Shown here: positions 33,105 to 44,367 of the stretch, piece by piece | Position numbering within the stretch: the first letter of the stretch is position 1 | Layout: the number at the start of each line of letters is the position of its first letter | DNA from: Aspergillus flavus | Lineage: Eukaryota; Ascomycota; Eurotiomycetes; Eurotiales; Aspergillaceae | Assembly (NCBI RefSeq): GCF_009017415.1 | Contig: NC_092403.1 | Span: forward strand, 496,001 to 560,000 | DNA: 64,000 bases | Direction of reading: 5' to 3' | Translations under genes and position numbers: made by a program | The notes under the pieces: model-generated | What the model saw: only the letters and a program-made list of their open reading frames with translations | Databases searched by the model: none | Told to the model about the DNA's origin: nothing

Positions 33105-36100
33105 CTTTCATTTTTGTTGCTCCTACTCGTTTGCCTGCCAAACTAGGTGTAAGCCACATGATGTCAAGACGAGCAAGGAAATGCACCGAAAATCTTTCTT
33201 TGCATATCGCTTCAATCAACTTGTTTCAAACACAAACTGTCACGGATCCTGTCGAGTACCTAGTCCAGAGGTCCTGATAAGAGCGTAAGGTTTATTCTAT
33301 CTACCTGTACAAGATACTGCTCTCCTTTGGATTCAAGAAAAGGGCTTTCTCTTTCCTCCTACCGGACGCGGGCGAAGAGCACCATATATATATATATCCC
33401 TCCAAGACATTACACCACCCCTCGTATACGACAGCCGATGAACAAGGCCTTGATGATATTGAAGCTACTTTAGGGCGTCCAAGTATTGCTCAACTAGCCA
33501 CAATAGTGAGGGTAAGGCACCTTGCAGGAAACAAGGGCTTGGTAAGGTGTACATAGAAATTGCTCATAGTCAATACGTAGTATCTCATATCGAACCAAAG
33601 GACTCCATTGATCTAATAGAAACAAAAACTCCTCACTCATGGAGAAGAAGATTAGGAAGATTCTGGGGGAAGGGGGTGGCTCAAGTCCCTGACAAGCTCC
33701 CTTCTTAATCCCACATTCCCCTTACTTCACACCACCCAATTGATAATAGGACGTAAACACTAGCCCTAGCTAAGCTACAGCACAAAGTAAGTTGAAAATT
33801 AGTCATTCATGGGATGTTTGTTTTAGCGCTCCTTCTGCTCCCTTGCCATGGGTAGGCGCTGGTAAAGAAGACAACCATGTGACCGGCGCTTAGGTCCTCC
33901 ACAGCCATCCCCTAACCATGATAAACATAAACAAACATTTACGGAATTACACATCAATGATCGCTTACAAGATAAGTTTTACACTAACAAAACTTAATCT
34001 AGAAATGATAAAAAGTAAATCAAATTAAGCGCAGCCCTAGCCACATTTCTTCCTTCGGCTCGGGCATACTACTCGCTTGGATCTGACACAGTCATAGGTT
34101 ACCATACCCGGAAGCTTTTCCCACGTATATGCACTAAGAATCCAACAAAGTTACTTAGTACTTCAACCTGTGCGACGGTGCATTACTCCTGTGCCCCAGC
34201 TTTAGGATATAGAACCTTCGCGCATGAGTTCGGACACCCACTTTCTGTGGCGACTTATCTCACAATCCCTATGTTAGGGCTAACCGACTCAGGATGAGTG
34301 TTAGGAAAGACACCCGGAAGGAATGTTCTCCAAAATTTATTGTAGAGAGCAGTCGATCAACCAATGCCTTCTGCGCATCGTATTTTGTTGTCCTTTCTAC
34401 GATGTGAGCTTTGCTTAGAAGAGAAGGAGGAAGCACATAAACAAGGAACGGATGGTCTCTGGAATGTTCGAAATAATGAGCCACCACACCCAGTAAACAG
34501 GACCTCGCAGTACTGTAAGACATGCACAAGAAGAGAAAGAATCACGGTATGCTCGTAGTTTCCGTCACCGTGCTGAAAGCACCGAGGGGAGCTGCGAAGC
34601 CAAGTGGAACTTTTATGGCAGAGAAAAGCGGTCGAATCGATCAATTCGTGGAGCACGCGGGCCAAGAAAGACTACGGGTACCTGCGTTCGACGATATCGC
34701 ATCCTTGGTATTTTGAATACAACTACATGCGGTGATTGTAAGGAATAGAGGCTGTGTTTAGTGGTATCTGGACTGTATGTAGACTTCCACCAAATGATTG
34801 ACATCAAATTGCCCACGGGAGTCCAGCCCATGGAGTTGCCTGTGAAACTGTCATGCAAGAGAGATCTTGCAGCCGCTGGGGCTGCCTGGAGAAGCAAGGT
34901 ACCGTGAACGAAGGAGAATGAGGAAGTTGGGCAAGTTTTACTACGGGAAGCTGATTGGACGTCTCGTCTCAGCCCGCAATAATGTCCAGGGCTTTTTTGT
35001 CGTTGAAAAGTTTATACAAACTCTCGGCTGGTGGCGATATCAGGAAACTCAATCTCATCTAAACCTCACTACTGCACTCTACCACCGGAAAAAACGTTAG
35101 ATAGGCTTAGCTAGCATTTACATCTGCCTAAGCGAAGTTCCACTTGTCTCATTGCTTGCGTATACTCCAGGAAGTTTAGATCGTCCCGCTGTGGCTGATT
35201 CATGGGTGGCCCGGATTTAAGATGCGCCTGGCACGCACGATTGGTTTCTGAGACGCGTCGAGTCATGCATGTATGTTACACAACACATCGAACCGCAGTG
35301 GCATTTGCAATTTGTGCTGCATTAATCGCGCTCATCACAGAGAGTCGGGCAAGGTACCTGGATGGCTGAGGATTGCAAGACGCTATGTGCAAATCAGGTA
35401 AGAGACCACTGTTGAGGAAGGAGGTCTCAAGGATGCACTCATGTCTCAGGGAAGAAATCCCCGAATCCGACGACCTTCTCCCCTAGTGCTGCGGCTAGAC
35501 CCACTCCCCTTGGGTCAACGACAATGTTCGTGTCTCTCCCCGTCCACGGCAAGCAAGAAAAAAGTACCGAGATCGCCATGGCAGCCTCCGACGGATTCCG
35601 GGGCTGTTGACATAACGATAAGCGTAGCGTGTGAACAGATACATATCGTTTTCTCTTCCAAAAGGCTAGCCCGAGTAAGCTGTAAGGGCCTAAGCGCCAG
35701 CAGCATATTTGCTGTGGTATGCTACCGTACAATTTCCAGGTTTTGCTTTCATTACCATTGTATATCCGTGACGATGACCCTACTAACCCACGATTTTACT
35801 GAGACTAAGAATGCAGATCTTTCCTAGCTCATATTATGCATGAACGAGTGTGCAATGAACTTTATTGTTCCTGTAAGATCTGAAGGACCGAGCTGTGAAC
35901 ATATTCCGGGAATCATGTCCAACTAATGAGAGTGATCACTGCATGTGCTCTTTCCACGACGCTCGATCACTCCATTGTTATTAGTCTGAGGATGTCTATT
36001 AGCCAATGCAGGTATGCTTGTACCACATGCATGGAGGGTGACAGTGAAATGGCTGTGCCTTAGCTGCTGAGTAGTAAAAATCGATAAGAACCTAGATTAT

Positions 36101-36230
36101 GAACCACACAAGCGAGCACGAGCGATGGGTGACTCTGATCAGTATTACTGGCCCCATGTATCCAAGCACAGGTTATATTTGTACTGCAAGATGCGACTTT
36201 TGAATCTTAGTCAAATGCAGTACTCGCAAT
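33105..36230. other. 3.1-kb gene-poor region
   Basis: No supportable gene between the tRNA and the GT2 gene. A short TA microsatellite is at about 33,386. Short frames on both strands lack family features or splice context. The right end must contain the GT2 promoter. Confidence 0.45.
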
Positions 36231-38528
36231 ATGTCTTCAGTCGATGAGGAGCCAATTTTGGAGGATATTTTCGTTCCGCAATCTCTTTTGAATGCAGTGG
36301 CTAGAAGGGAGGACACGGTTGAAGGGACTCATAGGGTTGCTTCTCCTTGCTACCCTCCTAGCAGCCAGACTCAGGAGATTTATGTTCAGAAGAGAAACCA
36401 GCGTACGATAAGCTGGGCAACTAGGGTATCAGACAAGCGGAAAGCTCCACAGCGCGCATCAAGTTATTCATCGGCTCTGGAGGAGGGGAGGATGCAGCTA
36501 CATCAGGACCAAGGTCCAAGTGTTCCTCCACATGTTCGGGGTATAACCTCTAGTCTTAACCTCAACTCGAGTGATTCGACACCTCCGCTGCGGTTTCTGG
36601 AACATGATCCCTTTGCAGACAGCAGTGTACGAGAGCCACTGATAGAACGAAACAGTCGGTCGCCTTACTCCATACCGCGGCCAGGCAATATCAATAGAAA
36701 GACACTAGGTGACAGTGTGAGAAGCGTGTACAACAGGGCAAACCTCGTCAAAATCAAACACCAACGCAAATATTGGATCCGCCTGTTAATCGAATATGCG
36801 GCATATACCATCGGTGCTGTTTTTATATACTTCGTTCTGGTCGGATTGCCCTTGTGGAAAGGTGCTGTATACTGGCTCTATTGGGTGATGCAACATAAGT
36901 TCGTATTCTCCGGTGGCTGGGCAATCTTTGTTTTTCTGCTTGTATTGTAAGTTGCCCCTCTCTCGCAAAGGCAGCGGGATTCCTCGAATTCAGTATTGTG
37001 GTCGCGCGACTCATGAAGGTTTTCTCATCACAGCTATTCGTTTACGCCGCTTCTTATCACCTTTGAGAATGACTTCCCAGGGCCAGATTATTACGAACAA
37101 CGCCGTATCAGCCCAACTGCTCCAAACACTGCTCTTCTGATCCCATGTTATAAATCTGGAGCCATCATTGGGCGGACTCTCGAAGCTGCGTTGAAAATCT
37201 TTCCAGCCTCACATATCTATGTGATAGCCAATGGTGACTCGGCCACTCCTATAGACGATACCGAGGAGGTATGCCGGATCTACAGCGTCAATCATATCTG
37301 GTGTCCCGTTGGCTCCAAGATCGTCGCGATTTTCATCGGCTGTCATGCAGTTAAATCCTTTCGCCACGTCCTGCTCATCGATGATGATTGCATCCTACCC
37401 CCGCATTTTCCTGTGGTCGTCTCTCGGTTAACTCACAAAGTCCGCTGCATTGGGTATACCATCAAATCCGTTGGCACAAACTCTCAACGGGGCTCGTATT
37501 GTCAACAGGCACAGGACCTCGAATACAAGCTAGCTGGCTTACAGCGCAGTTTCGCGGGACACATTGGCAGTGCGACCTTTCCCCATGGAGCTATATCCTT
37601 ATGGGAAAGAGCGTTCTTGAAAGATACTCTCCAGCACCATCCGGGTTTCTCCATTAGTGAGGACTGGTTCATGGGAAACAGTTGCCGGCGGCTTGGAGGA
37701 AGGATTCAAATGTGCAGTGCTGTCTTTGTCGAGACTACAACGCCGGCTGCTCTCTTCTTCGTTGATCGGAGATTAAGAAGAGGCGGCTTCGGCGAAACGA
37801 CGGTTTTCAAGCAGAGATTCCTGCGGTGGAACTTCTTTGTGGCAAATGGGATATGGTATAATCTATTGTACATTCTTGGGTCTTGGAGGTTGGGTAAGTG
37901 GGAACTGGGCGCGAAGCTCTTCGTTTTTCAGGAGGTATGTAGCTACCTGTTCATAAAGCAAGTTCCTTCAGGGTCCAGTGGCTAACCCGGAGTACTGAGC
38001 AGGTCTACGAGACCCTGTTGTATGTGCTCACTCCGTTCATACTCCCCATTGCGCTCATGGTACGTCCTGTGTTCTGTGTTCTCGTCATGGGGGGAACTTT
38101 GGTTCTGTACTTATTCAATGTTATCATCTTCAACGCCATTCATTTGCGCCTGAAGGACGAGCGGGTCGGATGGAACGTTGTTCTCTGGTACTATGTAAGT
38201 CATACAATGTTCCCTGCTGCACCAGACTTCACACAGCAATCCTGACGCATTGCAGATGCCTTACAAGATCTTCATCAGTCTTACAAATGTGGCAAGTTGT
38301 TATTATTCACTGTTCAAATATGCACGGTATTTTGCCAAGCGGCATCCCAAACTCACCGAAGACCACAAAGCTGTTGGAATGGTGCTGAGATTGGAGGAGA
38401 TGGCAGATAGTCGCCGACGACGCGGCAAGTTAGGCAGGAGGATGACTGTTAGGTCTCTTGGAGTAACAAAGAAAGATGGTAGCATCGCTGAAAGTCAAGC
38501 TTTTTCTGCCCAGAGCAGTTACTCTTGA
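36231..38528 (+). CDS. membrane family-2 glycosyltransferase (polysaccharide synthase type)
   Basis: Four exons (36231-36946, 37034-37934, 38003-38194, 38256-38528) give 693 residues. A hydrophilic N-terminal region of about 190 residues precedes two or more membrane spans (YAAYTIGAVFIYFVLVGL, GWAIFVFLLVLF). The catalytic domain shows the processive GT2 pattern: ALLIPCYKSG, NGDS, LLIDDDCILP, SEDWFMG and QRFLRW (the QxxRW product-site motif). Further spans (LLYVLTPFILPIALM, VFCVLVMGGTLVLYLF) and a basic tail complete the protein. This is the plan of fungal Cps1/hyaluronan-synthase-like GT2 enzymes that extrude a beta-linked polymer through the plasma membrane; the sugar is unknown. Each splice join restores the frame, notably the one rebuilding FENDFPGPDYYEQR. 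Confidence 0.87.
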
Positions 38529-38912
38529 CCAGGTAGGCTAATATAGAAAATTTTCCAAATTCTTGGTACTTGCTGCAACCTATCGCGTGCTTGGAGAAAG
38601 CTGCTTAGAATGTGATCCAGCTTCGCAACATGGGGTATCCTTTCTGGTTCGTGTACCTCCGAGAATGCAGATAAGAAAACAAAAGGAAAAGAACCGGATC
38701 ACCGCAAGACATTAGCAATGATGTTTGACTGAGAGAGACACGCATCCGGAGTTACACACGGAAACGGGAAGACACCACTACGATTGTGGCCAATAGTACA
38801 AGAAACTAGCAGCGACTGAGTGAGAAGGTAAAAGCGAAGCTGGCTATGTTCAACCGTATTACGGTATGGGGGCTCCATCACGGCTGGTGTTGTGGCCACT
38901 AATAACTTAACC
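38529..38912. other. short convergent intergenic region
   Basis: Separates the 3' ends of the GT2 gene and nbs1; nothing recognisable. Confidence 0.5.
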
Positions 38913-41210
38913 CTACCTTCTGCGACGGAAGCGAAAACGAAGTTCATCGTCACTGTCCGAGTCGCGATCCTCTCGAGACCGTTTCTGGCTTCTAAGGGCT
39001 GTCGGCTCCGACTCTGTCCGAGCAAGAGACTGAGATCGCGATTCTCCAGTGTCTTGCTCGCTTGCAGGGGGTTCCCGGCGACTTTCCGTCTGACTATTGT
39101 CGGCAGATTTGCGACTGCTAACCCAGTAGTGCTCGCCGATGCCGAAGGCCTTGCGTGTCACTTCTTCCAGCGGAACAATAACTGTCTGTATCATATGGCG
39201 AGATCGGTTGCGATCGCCCTTTTTGCGGAACTTTTTGAAATTCTTCCGTCCATTCCATCGCTCATCCCACCGGCTATCCTTGTCAGCAATCTTCCGGGCT
39301 GGCATTTCCATTTCTTCCACAATAGCGAGTCCCTTTAAATTTTCAATATCTTTCAGAGAGTTCTGGAGCTCAGCTTCTTCTTCCTCTCGGCGTTGACGTT
39401 GGGCATCCTCTTCTGCATCTCGATGTTGCCGAGCTGCCTCGAGCACGTCTATCTTCTGACGTTTGGGTTGATGCACTTCCTCCTTGGGGCGGAGTGTTGA
39501 ATCATCCATGGCTCTTTGAACAGTCTCAGCGCGACGACGTTTCATTGCATTAGCCCCAGGTAGAAGTTGAGAGAGTACGTCTTCTTCCTCCTGCAGATTG
39601 CTGTGCGGTTGTGTCCGTTGCCCAGATGAAGACTCCATATCCATAGCCGGCAACGAATCCACAACAACATCCTCGTCATCCGGCGGATGAGCAGGAATGG
39701 CATTTATGTCGAACCCATCATCAAAGGTTTTCATTTTACTGACAAAGCTGCGCACGCGTGGGCCTTTTGACCTCGACTTGGTCGGCTGACCGTGTTCCTC
39801 AACAGCTTGGGAATCGGCGATTTGAACGTTTTTTACGGGTGTCGAGGCAGGCTGTGATGCCGGCGTCGCACTTGCTTCCTGGATTGACGTGGGCTCCTGT
39901 GATGGTAGTGTGCGGCAGAGGGATGAGGCATCATTTGCTAAGATTGCGTCGAGAAATTCACTCTGTTCAATGACGCGCTGATTGGTTTGAAGCGCAATTT
40001 GATTGCTCAGCTCGATTGACCATTCCTCGTAGCCTTTTGCACGGAACCGAACAAGAACAACCCCTCCGGGGCCATCTCTTTGACTCCCTAGACCCTTTTC
40101 ACCGGCTGCATTTCTCATAAACTGTGCGATCTCGTCTGCTGTAGTTACCTCATTCTCCACACGATACAGCAAAGCCTTTCCGTGCCCATTGGCGATGGGA
40201 TCGTGCAGCATATCAAATTGTGCCTTATCACCAAAAACAAACGTATAACCTTCGAACAGGTTGACACGATCCAGGATAGGTGCGAATGCCTCGGCTGGTC
40301 TATGGACAAGTTCTTTGCCGGGCGGTGGAAGATGCTCAGTTGGATCTGGCCATGCAGAGTCGAAGTCGACCTCCAAAGGGGACAATGACTCCAGGTTTTC
40401 TAGATCACTCGGTGTCGCAGCGTAGACAAGTGCGTCGATGTATGAGTTCGCAACAATGTATTTCCCATTCACCAGCGCCTGTAAGCCTTTTGCTGTGTTA
40501 CGTTTGCTCTGTACAACATGTGTGGTATTGCCAACGACATATGGGATAATCGTTTTAATATCTAGATCTTCGAGACGTGAACGGACATGAGCTAGAGGAT
40601 CTTTTGCCTTGAGCTCCTTAGACGAGAAAGAAAATGTAAGCACGGTAGGCTGCCATTTAATCCTAGAAGAAAAATCCCCGTTAGCCGGTGTACGACTGTC
40701 TCCGAGGATACACTCACCGCAGTAAATGTTGGTATCTTCCTAGCTTGATCGTATGCTCGTCACCGGTTAGATTGACACTCTCGCCCCGTATTTGGTTTCC
40801 GTCCACTGCCGTTCCACATTTGGAGTTCTGGTCGATCACTGTAATTTCTGACTTCGCGTAGATTCGAGACTATGCAGGTCAGCGGGGAAAGTATATCAGC
40901 AATAACGAGCATTCAATGTACCCCATCACCATCTTTAACGGAAGAGACTTCGATCACCATGTGCTTTCGCGATATCGAGCTGTGTTGTATGGCATGTCGG
41001 ACTAAGAAAAGGTCGGTTAGTACAGTACAATTGAGGAGGGGGAAAGGGGGAGAGTACCGCCATCTTGCCTTATCCGACCAAAGAGATACTTCTGCCCAGG
41101 TCGCAACCAGACGCGCTTTCCTCGAAAATTGTTAGCACATAACTGACGCTACGGTAGTGTAGAAACCGCATACCATCCAAGAGATCTCCCTCCGAATCCA
41201 GAATCCACAT
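38913..41210 (-). CDS. nbs1: Nbs1/nibrin, subunit of the Mre11-Rad50-Nbs1 complex
   Basis: Five exons (41210-41174, 41120-41058, 41001-40922, 40869-40718, 40662-38913) give 693 residues. The N-terminus MWILDSEGDLLDG begins a split FHA domain with the phosphopeptide-binding pattern LFGR, SSISRKH and DQNSKCGTAVDGNQI. A BRCT region follows (LTFSFSSKEL, HVVQSKRNTAKGLQALVNGK). The long acidic/polar middle part is disordered. Near the end KNFKKFRKKG matches the Mre11-binding motif, and the extreme C-terminus has an acidic patch followed by LRFRF, the FxF-type Tel1/ATM contact. In A. nidulans the orthologue is ScaA. It acts in the nucleus in double-strand-break sensing and checkpoint signalling. It is head to head with a polymerase kappa gene. 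Confidence 0.93.
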
Positions 41211-41390
41211 GAGGGGCGGCCAGTTGAGATGCGACTTTCCTGTTGTTGCTGTTAGAGTGCAAACGACATCGAACGCACGTGAAAGCATCACACGTGCTCA
41301 CGTGATCTGGCGTCTCAATGCTGCCTGCTTGGGAAAGATCGCGTCCCCCCGGATCCGTATGAATGATTGCGGCGGATTAATGCATGAAAT
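41211..41390. promoter_or_regulatory. bidirectional promoter between nbs1 and polymerase kappa
   Basis: Only 180 bp separate the two start codons, so they share regulatory DNA. CACGTG cores occur at 41276-41281, 41291-41296 and 41299-41304; the last is extended to the palindrome TCACGTGA. Such E-boxes bind Cbf1-type bHLH factors. Confidence 0.6.
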
Positions 41391-43258
41391 ATGGAACCAC
41401 GGCGCGAGACGCCTACTGACGAGGTGTCATCCACCTCAAAGGGAGTCACTGATGGATATGCCACATTAAAATATCAGTTATTAGGTCCCTCCTTGACAAA
41501 AGCAGGTCAGGATGCGGTTGACCAGCAGAAGGTGAGAGCTCTAGCTTCATGTATCGCTCAAGCGACCACTAATTTAAGATCAAGGTATCGGAAATTATAT
41601 ACAACGCTTCTAAAGGATCGAAATTCTTTAATCATGAGCAAAACCGCGACCGGATTCTAACGGAAAAGATTGAGCGTATCTTAAAAGAGAAGGCCCGTCT
41701 TGAAAATCTAGATCTGTCTCACGACCTACGGAGGGCGGATCAGCTTCTAGATGAATTGGAACTCAGTCGAGACTTGTCGCAATACATTGTCCACGTCGAC
41801 TGCGATGCTTTCTTTGCTGCAGTCGAAGAACTGGACCGGCCGGAATTGAAAACCGTTCCTTTTGCTGTGGGCAAAGGGGTCTTAACTACCTGTAATTATG
41901 AGGCTCGAAAATTCGGCTGCCGAAGTGGGATGGCCTCATTCGTAGCCATGAAATTGTGTCCGCAGCTCATCTGCCTGCCTATAAACCACCAGAAATACAG
42001 TGCCAAGGCGCAGGAAATCCGGGCTATTTTCGCCCAATACGACCCGCTCTTCGAAAGTGCTAGTATAGATGAGGCGTACTTGAATATAACCGCCTATTGC
42101 ACAGAAAACCAAATCGACCCAGAAGATGCTGTTAATCGCATGCGAGCGGAGGTATTGGAGCAAACGAAAATCTCGGTGTCTGCTGGCATCGCAGCTAATG
42201 CAAAGATCGCCAAGATCGCATCCAACCGCAACAAACCAAACGGTCAGTTTCGTGTCCCCAACGATAGAGATGCCATTCTGGAATTCATGAAGGATCTCCC
42301 GGTGCGAAAAGTCAACGGTGTGGGTCGAGTGTTTGAACGTGAGCTGGATGCAGTTGGAATTAAAACCTGCGGCGATATTTATTCTCAACGCGCACTGTTG
42401 GCCAAGCTGTTCGGTGAGAAGGCATTTCATTTTTTGGCTCAATGCTACCTTGGATTGGGGAGAACAAAGATCCAGCCGGTGGAAAACTATGAGCGAAAAA
42501 GTGTCGGCACTGAGAGCACTTTCAATGAAATGGGGGGTAAGGAAGCCCTTAGAGAAAAACTCTGGGCGATTGCTCAGGAACTCGAGAAAGACTTGACTCG
42601 GACTGAGTTCAAGGGTCGTACATTGGTGCTTAAAGTGAAGTTGGCCACATTTGAGGTTCTCTCCCGACAGTGCCAACCACCAAAAGCGGTGTTTCTGGCC
42701 AAAGACCTCTATACGTTCTCCCTCCCAATGCTAGAAAAGCTCGAGAAGGAGATACCCAACATGAGACTGCGTCTCCTCGGCCTTCGCTGCACCAATTTGG
42801 TAAGCACTAAAAAAGGAGGAATTGACTTCTTCGGTTGGGCCACGCGTTCCAAACCTACTGTCGAGTCGACTTCGGACGCAGTTGAACAAGAGATCAGTGC
42901 GGAAGAAGCATTTGAGAGAGCTGCTCGCCAGGAGATACAGGAGGACATGAACGACCTTGAGAAGCTCAGCCAGGAAGTGTCTGAGCCCAACGAAGTTGAT
43001 CAGTCTGAAAAGGACCCTGCCACCCCGTCTGAACCACAGCCTACATATTGGGATTGCCCAGTTTGTTCAAAACCACAGGTTGCGGATGACCGAGCATTCA
43101 ATGAGCACGTCGACTATTGTCTCTCAAAACAAACCATTAAGGAAGCCATACAAGGAGCTTCGCAGGATGCCGAGCCTGTCCCACCGAAACCGCGAAAGAG
43201 GAAGAGCACGTCGCAGGAGCCTGTTGACCCGCGCCAAAAGCGACTGTTCTTCACATGA
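41391..43258 (+). CDS. DNA polymerase kappa (Y-family, DinB type)
   Basis: Two exons (41391-41531, 41585-43258) give 604 residues. The N-terminal clasp (LLGPSLTKAGQDAVDQQKV, SKGSKFFNHEQNRD) is typical of eukaryotic Pol kappa. The palm carries the metal ligands in HVDCDAFFAAVE and SASIDEAYLN, followed by AGIAANAKIAKIASNRNKPN, the HhH region VRKVNGVGRVFERELDAVG and the little-finger domain. Near the C-terminus CPVCSK...HVDYC is a single UBZ-type ubiquitin-binding zinc finger, and the protein ends RQKRLFFT, a PIP-box-like tail for PCNA. It performs translesion synthesis past minor-groove lesions in the nucleus. It shares a promoter with nbs1, suggesting joint control of damage response genes. 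A basic patch PRKRKS near the end may be a nuclear signal. Confidence 0.94.
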
Positions 43259-44367
43259 TGCGGTTATCTCCCGAAGATCGAAAGTACGTAACCCGAGCAA
43301 CATCATGATCTTTTACCGCACATTAGGCACACCGTGAGGTTCAACCATGCGTCCAGAGAATTACATAGTTTCGCATGTCTCTTGGAGAAAGCCGTCTAAC
43401 CGTAGAGTGCGTTGGTCAGACTCCATCTTTCATCTTCCCGTTGTGGCTGTGGTAAAAGTTTGGAAAGGGACTGTTCTGTAAGACACTGTGCCAGCCAAGA
43501 TGAGGAAAACCTTGGAATATAGATCTCATCTGAAACCTGGCATGCTAGTTGTATATCCTCCTCGCATGGCTCGCCTTCTACAGACTAGCCGCCGATCCCG
43601 CACCATCGGCAATTTTTTGTTGATGTGTGGAGTGGGCAATATTATGTGTATATAGATAGATTCTTGCCACAAAAAAGGCGAGAGAGAAGAACACCTTTTA
43701 TAATAATATTTTAGTTTAGAGCTTTGTACTTACAAAAGATACATGCAAGATTCCGACGGGTCGAAAGGAGGGACTCCGCAGAATTTTCTCTCCTCAGCCA
43801 TCTGCCGATGTTGATCGGGATGGGCCGGTGCATAAAATCAGCATGCATGAGGGTGGACTGACGCCGAAAAGGAGATCGGGTTTTCTGAGATTGTAAACAT
43901 TCGAGTCTAGATCTGGTTTCCATTTTCCGATAGCATTCCAATGCCATTTTGCATCTGAGGAATTTTCCCCAGAATGTTTCACCTTATTGACCCTCTTATC
44001 AATTTGACAAGTTCGTTTGTGATGATAACTATGCCGCCCTTGGAATGTAGTCTAGAGTAACGGGGAATCATTTTGCGGTGAAAAACGACACTAGGCCCGA
44101 TTCGGCGACATGTTTGGGTTTAGTGTCGTTGGATTTGGTTTAGTTCGGCATCACTTCGACATCTGAACCGTTGCGGTGTTGGCACAACAAAAATCACCTT
44201 CAAACTCACCACTCCCCCCCTCGTTCCCCGTTCCTCCGATGTTTTGTATGATCTCCTCTCACTAATAACACCCCTCCGTTGGCTCTGTCAGTGATCCAGC
44301 CAGCTCATTCGTCTTTCTCTGGCTGGTGCCACCATGCTTGCAGATCTTCGTGGAGTGCCGCAATGTC
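43259..44367. other. intergenic, no gene seen
   Basis: 1.1 kb holding the 3' UTR of the polymerase gene and the promoter of the next gene. Small frames only. Confidence 0.5.

Noticed and set aside
41936..42676. 246-codon minus-strand frame inside the polymerase kappa gene
   Set aside because: Antisense shadow of a well-supported gene; no family features and no splice or promoter logic.
44326..44367. Upstream extension of the coiled-coil protein to a GTG at 44326
   Set aside because: No ATG in the extension; the ATG at 44368 starts a sensible N-terminus.
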